A stretch of DNA of 10,250 nucleotides from SM23-78 sp041479965. GTDB lineage: Archaea; Nanobdellota; Nanobdellia; Woesearchaeales; SM23-78. Every line of letters starts with the position of its first letter. Position 1 is the stretch's first letter. The notes under the pieces were generated by a model, which was not told the DNA's origin, did no database searches, and saw nothing but the letters and a program-made list of their open reading frames with translations. This document shows, piece by piece, positions 1-4,436 of the stretch. Both the position numbers and the translations under genes were made by a program. The DNA lies in contig JBGOZE010000048.1 of NCBI GenBank assembly GCA_041479965.1, forward strand, positions 1-10,250. Reading direction: 5' to 3'.

Positions 1-936
1 ATCGGTGCTCTTTGTATAATAATTCCCGGATTAAACCTTGACTACCTGTCAATCACGTCGGCAAAAATAATCTCAAAAATAAACATTAATAATGCGCTGA
101 TTGTCTTAGCAGTGGTTTTATTTTTCTTGATGACTCTTTTGGTTATTAAGCAGCGTAGAAAAGACAAAGCCCTCATTGAAAAAAACATCACCCAACAATT
201 AACTATTGAGTTCAGTCAGCCCTGTGAAGTTAGCATTGCAGAAGCAAAAATAAGACAATTCACAGAACAAAACCCTAGACTTGCAAGAATATATCGAAGA
301 CAAATACGAGAAATACTGATGATTCTGGAGCATAAAGAAAGAGAACTAAACCTCGCGTGGAAGAAAAAAATGATAATAAACCAACCAATAGAAGAGAAAC
401 AAGAAAAAGAAACAGAGCCAAGAAACGAGATAAACATTAAAATAAACCTTGAAAAAAAGGTTCATCCGGGAAAGAACCTTACACTGGATGAAAGAAAATA
501 CTTAATAAATCACGGCTTCAAGACTGGAAGATTTGTAAAAATAGGGAAAAAAGGTCCGGAAGAATTCTTAGTCAAAGAATCTCCTCCAGAATCAATAAGC
601 CACACATTCCTAGTAGAAAACATCAAACAGGAACTAGAAAAATACACTAAAAAAATAGAGATTAGCTTGACAGAAAAGCCGGACTTGATATTCAAAAACC
701 GTAAAGGTGAAACAATTGCCATAGAAGTGGAAACAGGAAAAGCATTCAAAAAAAATCCAGAGAAAATAATCAACAAGTTTGATAATGTAAGAGCAAAATA
801 CAATAAAAATGCAATCATAGTATTAACAGATGCAACCAAAAAACATCTCTACAAGGAAATATCAAAAACAATCCGCGTAATATTAAGATCAGAAGTCACA
901 AGATACATCCAAAGCCAATTTAAAGCCAGTAAGTAA
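1..936 (+). CDS. Membrane-anchored protein with C-terminal PD-(D/E)XK nuclease-like domain (5' end outside window)
   Basis: The frame is open from the first base, and the only in-frame start near the left (GTG at 112) lies inside a hydrophobic segment, so the gene almost certainly begins before the window. Counting from the first codon, residues about 31-51 form one membrane segment, followed by a basic stretch (KQRRKDK) that would be cytoplasmic. A charged helical linker rich in K and E follows to about residue 155. The C-terminal part (about 195-290) has the order helix (HTFLVENIKQEL), strand KPDLIF with D228, then strand IAIEVETGK with E242, E244 and K247, then a strand IIVLTD. That is the layout of PD-(D/E)XK restriction-endonuclease-like folds. 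The family is not recognised further. Such domains occur in mobile-element and DNA-processing proteins, which suits the integrase next door. Coding-strand composition is strongly A-rich. DNA cleavage is inference: the usual E-x-K is E-x-E here. Confidence 0.6.
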   Translation: MGALCIIIPGLNLDYLSITSAKIISKININNALIVLAVVLFFLMTLLVIKQRRKDKALIEKNITQQLTIEFSQPCEVSIAEAKIRQFTEQNPRLARIYRRQIREILMILEHKERELNLAWKKKMIINQPIEEKQEKETEPRNEINIKINLEKKVHPGKNLTLDERKYLINHGFKTGRFVKIGKKGPEEFLVKESPPESISHTFLVENIKQELEKYTKKIEISLTEKPDLIFKNRKGETIAIEVETGKAFKKNPEKIINKFDNVRAKYNKNAIIVLTDATKKHLYKEISKTIRVILRSEVTRYIQSQFKASK

Positions 937-960
937 GGTTATATTATGGAGCAAGGCATC

Positions 961-1019
961 AAGCCTAAGACTGGCAGAAAACGCAGGAAAAGCTATAATT
1001 AAGCCTAAACCAAGCCTAA
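961..1019. repeat. Cluster of AAGCCTAA direct repeats downstream of the integrase gene
   Basis: The octamer AAGCCTAA occurs at 961-968, 1001-1008 and 1012-1019. A related inverted copy (ATAGGCTT, 1056-1063) and a partial copy (CAAGCCT, 1074-1080) follow. AAAAGCTAT also occurs twice (989-997 and 1018-1026). The spacer lies between the 3' ends of the nuclease-like gene and the integrase gene. Short clustered repeats beside an int gene could be recombinase arm sites, but this is inference; AAGCCTAAAC also occurs once inside the integrase gene (1497-1506). Confidence 0.4.
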
Positions 1020-1057
1020 AAGCTATCGACGACAAAAAATCACGGAGTTTTCTTCAT

Positions 1058-1085
1058 AGGCTTGCAAGAAATTCAAGCCTTGCAA
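1058..1085. terminator. Overlapping inverted repeats just after the integrase stop
   Basis: AGGCTTG (1058-1064) pairs perfectly with CAAGCCT (1074-1080), with a 9-nt loop. TTGCAAG (1062-1068) pairs perfectly with CTTGCAA (1079-1085). The two stems overlap and exclude each other. On the minus strand the structure begins 5 nt after the integrase TAA, and a run of six T follows at 1040-1035, so it may terminate or protect the integrase mRNA. It could equally be a recombinase binding site. Either role is inference. Confidence 0.35.
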
Positions 1086-1090
1086 CAATT

Positions 1091-1879
1091 TTAGAATATT
1101 TCTGAGCTTTTATTTAATGATTCTAACACGATAATTTTTTCTTTCAGTTCATCAACTGTTATGTCTCCGTTTGCAAATCTTATCTTCAATATTTCCAAAG
1201 GATCACTAAGTACAGCTTGCGAAGTTTGATTTTTCTGATGATTATTGTTTGCATTTTGTTTTGTGAATGCTTTCTCAATCTTCTCTTTCAAATCCTTCTG
1301 GCTGACGTAAGCATAGATTTGTGTTGTGTAAATATCGCTGTGCCCTAAGCTTCTTTGGATATAGTACAAATCAACACCCCTCTCAAGTAAATAGGTTGCG
1401 TATGTGTGCCTTAATGTGTGAAAGCTGTAGAGGTGTCTTTGCTGGCCTGTCTTTGTCTTCTCCCAATCTAGTAAAAGTCCTGCTTTTTTCAAGTAAAGCC
1501 TAAACTTTATTGATAAGTAGTTGGTGCTTATTCCTTTCTCGCCATTAGTTGGTATGAAATATTCGCTCTCTGAGATTCTGAACCATTTCTCAATTAATGG
1601 TTTTATGCTTGATGGTAGCATTACGTATCTGTCTTTGCATCCTTTTCCTTGAATAATTTTTATCCTGCATTCAATCAAGTCGACGTCTTGTCTTTTTAGT
1701 TGGCAAACTTCACTTATTCTTAGACCACAAAAAAGAGCAAGCAAGCACGCTAGGAATACATCAGTTTCCTCGATTACCGTAAACAATTCGGTTAGTTGTT
1801 TTTTGTTGAAGACGTTTGGTAGTGTTCTGTTTTTTCCTTCGTTTTGATTCTTTCCTCGTTTTACTTTGTATTCTGCCAT
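1091..1879 (-). CDS. Tyrosine recombinase/integrase, catalytic domain with C-terminal SHOCT-like tail
   Basis: This 262-residue protein is a site-specific DNA recombinase of the phage integrase/XerCD family, acting through a covalent 3'-phosphotyrosine intermediate. The full catalytic set is visible: R54 (CGLRISEV), K79 in the beta-hairpin (GKGCKDR), H154 and R157 (HTLRHTYA), H180 (LGHSD) and nucleophile Y189 (TQIYAYV). Only about 25 residues precede the first catalytic-domain helix, so the usual SAM-like core-binding domain of about 90-100 residues is missing. After an N/Q-rich linker (about 207-222), residues 225-254 (SDPLEILKIRFANGDITVDE...) match a SHOCT domain, a short motif thought to mediate oligomerisation. 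ATG is chosen as start; GAGGT lies 12 nt upstream, and the gene follows the stop of its upstream neighbour by 4 nt, so translation is probably coupled. It probably moved the accessory element that continues to the left. Chromosomal Xer function is less likely because of the companion gene and context. Confidence 0.93.
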   Translation of the reverse strand: MAEYKVKRGKNQNEGKNRTLPNVFNKKQLTELFTVIEETDVFLACLLALFCGLRISEVCQLKRQDVDLIECRIKIIQGKGCKDRYVMLPSSIKPLIEKWFRISESEYFIPTNGEKGISTNYLSIKFRLYLKKAGLLLDWEKTKTGQQRHLYSFHTLRHTYATYLLERGVDLYYIQRSLGHSDIYTTQIYAYVSQKDLKEKIEKAFTKQNANNNHQKNQTSQAVLSDPLEILKIRFANGDITVDELKEKIIVLESLNKSSEIF

Positions 1880-1883
1880 TTTT

Positions 1884-2273
1884 TTACATCGACCTCACGA
1901 GGTTTAGTCCTTGTATTTTGATGCTTATGCATGCTTGGCTGTTGGTCTCGTGTTTGCTTTTAAAATGTAAACTAAGGGCTGTTTTCTGCGTTATTAAGCC
2001 GTTCTTCAGTTGGAAACGTATTGTTTCAGGTACTCGTTCCAGTAGGCACCATCGGTAAATTTTGTAGGGGTTGTGCCCTTGCTCAAGTAAGAAGTTGTAG
2101 AATTCTCTCTCTTTTCCTAGTAGCATTCCTTTTTTGTTGTAGTGGTGCTGGGCTATTCTTGCTATTATTTTGCTGAAATTGCGAAAGTATTCTTCTCCAA
2201 AGCGATCTAGTACGTTTTTCTTTATTGACTCATATTCTATGAGCCATTCTTTGCGAATGTATGCTTGTTTCAC
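1884..2273 (-). CDS. Small helical protein co-transcribed with the integrase, unrecognised family
   Basis: This is a 129-residue, mostly helical, charged protein that I cannot place in a named family. The frame is open further upstream to a TTG at 2336. GTG at 2273 is preferred because a strong Shine-Dalgarno (GGAGGT, 2287-2282) sits 8 nt before it, and the likely TATA box (about 2349-2359) puts transcription start near 2326, downstream of the TTG. Visible features are a helix around IRKEWLIEYESIKKNVLDRF, a segment EREFYNFLLEQGHNPYKIYRW, then VPETIRFQLKNGLITQKTAL, a pattern that resembles small DNA-binding helical proteins. The stop is 4 nt before the integrase ATG, so the two are one transcription and translation unit. 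It could be the detached N-terminal DNA-binding half of the integrase, a directionality factor or a repressor; the sequence does not decide. No membrane segment or cysteine cluster is seen. Confidence 0.72.
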   Translation of the reverse strand: MKQAYIRKEWLIEYESIKKNVLDRFGEEYFRNFSKIIARIAQHHYNKKGMLLGKEREFYNFLLEQGHNPYKIYRWCLLERVPETIRFQLKNGLITQKTALSLHFKSKHETNSQACISIKIQGLNLVRSM

Positions 2274-2281
2274 GATGCTCG

Positions 2282-2288
2282 ACCTCCC
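2282..2288 (-). promoter_or_regulatory. Strong Shine-Dalgarno that sets a GTG start
   Basis: On the minus strand GGGAGGT (2288-2282) is complementary to the usual CCUCC 3' end of 16S rRNA. It stands 8 nt before the GTG at 2273-2271, which makes that codon the likely start of the integrase-companion gene. Confidence 0.65.
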
Positions 2289-2347
2289 TATCCTCTTGAA
2301 AAGCCGAGATTCGCCACAATCCGCCCCTAAGCTCAAGGTTTCGCAGA

Positions 2348-2360
2348 CTATAAATATTTC
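2348..2360 (-). promoter_or_regulatory. Candidate TATA box for the companion-integrase operon
   Basis: The minus strand reads GAAATATTTATAG here, an archaeal-type TATA element. A start of transcription about 25 nt downstream would be near 2326. That leaves a leader of about 50 nt carrying the Shine-Dalgarno before GTG 2273. It lies back to back with the rightward promoter at 2393-2405. Confidence 0.5.
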
Positions 2361-2392
2361 GATATTTAACTACTAAAAAATGATAACAAAAG

Positions 2393-2405
2393 AAAGGTTT
2401 ATATA
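2393..2405 (+). promoter_or_regulatory. BRE/TATA promoter for a leaderless mRNA
   Basis: AAAGG (2393-2397) followed directly by TTTATATA (2398-2405) is a near-ideal archaeal BRE plus TATA box. Its centre is about 27 nt before the ATG at 2429, so transcription should start at or next to the start codon. No Shine-Dalgarno is seen, which agrees with leaderless initiation. Confidence 0.75.
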
Positions 2406-2428
2406 TCCTGTTAGCTTAACCTTTTTTC

Positions 2429-2875
2429 ATGATGAAAAAAATAAGATTAAGAGACCACCATATTGAATATTTAGTAAGAAGAACCATGGCTAAGAAAGAA
2501 GATCCTCGCATCTGGGAGGCTTCTAATGAGCACTTAAAAAATATTTATGGCTCCAAATTCTCACACTCATTAATTAAGCTGGAAAAAGAATTGGCACCTG
2601 ATACCCTTGTTGAGATTGTAGAGGGGCAGGATCATGTCTGCGAGAATCTAGGTTGTCTTTATGTCAATGAGTGCAAATCAGGAAACTATCAAGCTTTAGC
2701 TCAAAAAATGGCCAAAATAGTCCCGATATTCCTGCTCGCCTATCCAATATTATTGTCAAATGAGTCGCCAGGTAAAGATGCGCTTATAATCAGCGAGAAA
2801 AAGCATCTGGCTGAGTTAGGGCTCCAATCTGGGGATCTCTGCACTTTTGCAGAGCTCATGAAAAAATATGAATGA
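2429..2875 (+). CDS. DUF1284-like cysteine-containing protein
   Basis: This 148-residue protein starts with KIRLRDHHIEYL (3-14) and has VEIVEGQDHVCENLGC (61-76) followed by NECKSG. This resembles DUF1284 proteins, which begin with a LRPHH motif and carry clustered cysteines thought to bind iron-sulfur or metal. Cysteines C71, C76 and C82 form a C-x4-C-x5-C cluster, with another at C138; histidines H10 and H11 may also be ligands. The spacing is looser than the CxxC of typical members, so the match is partial. A hydrophobic helix lies at about 98-110. The last 30 residues (ISEKKHLAELGLQSGDLCTFAEL) resemble a small separate helical module. The start is fixed by a leaderless promoter; a second ATG follows immediately at 2432. 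The gene ends 6 bp from the convergent Lrp-type gene. Function is unknown. Confidence 0.7.
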   Translation: MMKKIRLRDHHIEYLVRRTMAKKEDPRIWEASNEHLKNIYGSKFSHSLIKLEKELAPDTLVEIVEGQDHVCENLGCLYVNECKSGNYQALAQKMAKIVPIFLLAYPILLSNESPGKDALIISEKKHLAELGLQSGDLCTFAELMKKYE

Positions 2876-2881
2876 TAAGCA

Positions 2882-3331
2882 TCATGTCGCTTCTGCCTGG
2901 AGGAAAGCCTCCCTTTTCAGGTCTTCGATGACGTAGTGGGTCTTCTTCTCCTCGAGCCCGAAGTTCTTTTCCAGTTCATCCATGAAATCCTCGAGCTCTT
3001 TTACATGCGAGAATATGCCTTCTGCAAGGAAGTCATAGCCGTTGTTGATCTTATACAGGTTGTTGATGGATGGATGGGCTTTCAGATAGCTACCTAGTTT
3101 GTCCCTGGATTCCCGGTCTGCCTTGAGCAGGATGTGGGCTTTGCAGTTGAAGCCTAGCTTGGAGAAGTCTATGAGCGTTGTATGCTTGGTTATGATAGAG
3201 CCTTCGTGCGTCCTCAGCTTGTCATACAACGTGCTGATGGGTATTCCTGTCTTCTTGCTTATCTCTGTCAGTGTCTGCCTGGAGTTCTTTCTCAGGTAGG
3301 ATATGAATCTCAGGTCTGAATTCTTTAGCAT
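2882..3331 (-). CDS. Lrp/AsnC-family transcriptional regulator
   Basis: This is a 149-residue DNA-binding regulator. Residues about 6-41 form the N-terminal helix-turn-helix (RFISYLRKNSRQTLTEISKK then TGIPISTLYDKLR). Residues about 62-140 form the beta-alpha-beta-beta-alpha-beta RAM (AsnC) domain that binds amino acids or other small effectors and drives dimer/octamer assembly; the loop NNGYDFLAEG (96-105) is at the usual effector-binding turn. The frame is open to a TTG six codons earlier, but ATG 3331 is chosen because GAGGTG (3344-3339) lies 7 nt before it. Length is normal for the family. It is divergent from the AbrB-PhoU gene across about 190 bp, so it may control itself and that neighbour. 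No amino-acid biosynthesis gene is adjacent, so the effector is unknown. Confidence 0.85.
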   Translation of the reverse strand: MLKNSDLRFISYLRKNSRQTLTEISKKTGIPISTLYDKLRTHEGSIITKHTTLIDFSKLGFNCKAHILLKADRESRDKLGSYLKAHPSINNLYKINNGYDFLAEGIFSHVKELEDFMDELEKNFGLEEKKTHYVIEDLKREAFLQAEAT

Positions 3332-3370
3332 TCCAATGCACCTCACCAATTGATATTCTGATTTTATTTT

Positions 3371-3403
3371 CCGGTTATTGAGGAGCTCCTTCGCTTAAAC
3401 CGG
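3371..3403. promoter_or_regulatory. Dyad in the lrp-like/phoU-like control region
   Basis: CCGGTT (3371-3376) and AACCGG (3398-3403) form a perfect inverted repeat. They enclose the 10-bp palindrome AGGAGCTCCT (3381-3390), which is set off-centre. It lies 40-72 bp upstream of the Lrp-type ATG, where self-repression sites of this family are often found. It could also act as an mRNA leader hairpin. Its role is inferred from position only. Confidence 0.4.
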
Positions 3404-3430
3404 ATTTCTTTCAATTTGTGTTCTCAAAAA

Positions 3431-3483
3431 TAGATATATACTTTATTCTTATATTATATATAACGGCTTATAACTATATACTT
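3431..3483. promoter_or_regulatory. AT-rich divergent promoter region with a 9-bp direct repeat
   Basis: TATATACTT occurs at 3435-3443 and again at 3475-3483, exactly 40 bp apart and so on nearly the same DNA face. The region also holds several TATA-like runs. On the minus strand AGTATATATCTA (3442-3431) is the best TATA candidate for the Lrp-type gene, which would give a leader of roughly 80 nt. Several other runs here could serve instead, so the exact start is uncertain. Confidence 0.4.
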
Positions 3484-3487
3484 CAGT

Positions 3488-3499
3488 AAAATTTAAAAG
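3488..3499 (+). promoter_or_regulatory. TATA box for the AbrB-PhoU gene
   Basis: AAAATTTAAAAG has its TTTAAA centre about 28 nt before ATG 3523, so the transcript should begin within a few bases of the start codon. No Shine-Dalgarno precedes the ATG, again pointing to near-leaderless initiation. Confidence 0.65.
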
Positions 3500-3522
3500 C
3501 ATAGCATCATTTACCTGGCCAC

Positions 3523-4434
3523 ATGAAAAGGAAAGTCATCCAATTGGCAAGGAAGACCCTAGTGGTCAGCCTACCCAGCAAGTGGGCCAAGAAATATGGC
3601 GTGCGCAAAGGAGATGAGGTGGATGTCGAGGAACAGGAAAGACAACTGCTGATAAAGGCACATGGTCGAGGAGAGTCTACAACCAAGGTTCTTGATGCCC
3701 AAGATCTAGGGATAATGCTCGAGAGGACCATAGGCGGGCTGTACAAGGCAGGCTATGATGAGATAGAAGTCACCTATCATTCTCCGCAACAATATGCAGC
3801 CATAAGAGAAGTCCTTAACAAGACCTGCCTAGGATATGAAATCATCAGGCACGGCCAAAGGACTATCGTGATAAGGAACATCTCTGAGCTGCACCAGGAG
3901 GAATTCGACAATATCCTCAGAAGGCTCTTCTTGACACTTCTTTCCTCAGCAGAGGACACCCTTGAGTACATCAAACAAGGCAACCTCAATGGCTTGGAAG
4001 AAATAGAGCCTAGGGACCAGATGATTAACCGGTACAGCGACCTGTGCAGGAGAATTCTGAACATAAAAGGAGAGTCTACTACAAAAAAGACAACAACCTA
4101 TTATTATATATGCGAGGAACTGGAAAAGGTCGGCGATGCATACAAGGAACTGACCAGGTTCATAGCTAAGAACAAGATGAAAAAAGTCGACAGGGAAACC
4201 TCTTCCATGATTCAGGACATAAATGCTTACTTGAGGATGTTCTACGAACTATTCTACCAGTTTGAGCTGAAGAAGCTTGAGGCCTTTGGAGCCCTGAGCA
4301 ACAAGTTCAAAAAGGATTTTACTGAGAGGCTCGAATCATCATCTGTGAAGGATTTGAAGCTTAACCATCTTCTCTACAGGATATTCTCTAACATAAACGA
4401 CATGTCAGGCTCGCTCATAACAGCCAATGTGTGA
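3523..4434 (+). CDS. Phosphate uptake regulator, AbrB-PhoU fusion
   Basis: This 303-residue cytoplasmic protein joins an AbrB/SpoVT DNA-binding fold to a PhoU-type helical bundle, an architecture common in archaea and annotated as phosphate uptake regulator. Residues 1-46 carry the swapped-hairpin signature (LVVSLPSKWAKKYGVRKGDEVDV). Residues about 55-120 form a linking alpha/beta segment. Residues about 125-300 are helical and include CEELEKVGDAYKEL (197-210), which matches the ExxxD metal-binding motif of PhoU helices; NINDMSG (290-296) may be the second half-site. PhoU proteins restrain the Pst phosphate transporter and its sensor kinase; the AbrB part suggests direct transcription control. 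No pst, phoR or other phosphate gene lies in the window, so the target is not shown. The stop is 2 bp from the convergent kinase-like gene, leaving no room for a separate terminator. Confidence 0.85.
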   Translation: MKRKVIQLARKTLVVSLPSKWAKKYGVRKGDEVDVEEQERQLLIKAHGRGESTTKVLDAQDLGIMLERTIGGLYKAGYDEIEVTYHSPQQYAAIREVLNKTCLGYEIIRHGQRTIVIRNISELHQEEFDNILRRLFLTLLSSAEDTLEYIKQGNLNGLEEIEPRDQMINRYSDLCRRILNIKGESTTKKTTTYYYICEELEKVGDAYKELTRFIAKNKMKKVDRETSSMIQDINAYLRMFYELFYQFELKKLEAFGALSNKFKKDFTERLESSSVKDLKLNHLLYRIFSNINDMSGSLITANV

Positions 4435-4436
4435 GA

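Noticed and set aside
946..1002. 18-codon basic reading frame (MEQGIKPKTGRKRRKSYN) just after the nuclease-like gene
   Set aside because: Very short, only a weak AAGG before it, and it overlaps the repeat cluster; nothing supports translation.
2274..2336. TTG start giving 21 more residues on the integrase companion
   Set aside because: It lies upstream of the inferred transcription start, and a strong Shine-Dalgarno points to GTG 2273.
2280..2345. Possible tRNA remnant or att site in the more GC-rich leader
   Set aside because: No T-arm consensus, no cloverleaf and no anticodon stem could be built.
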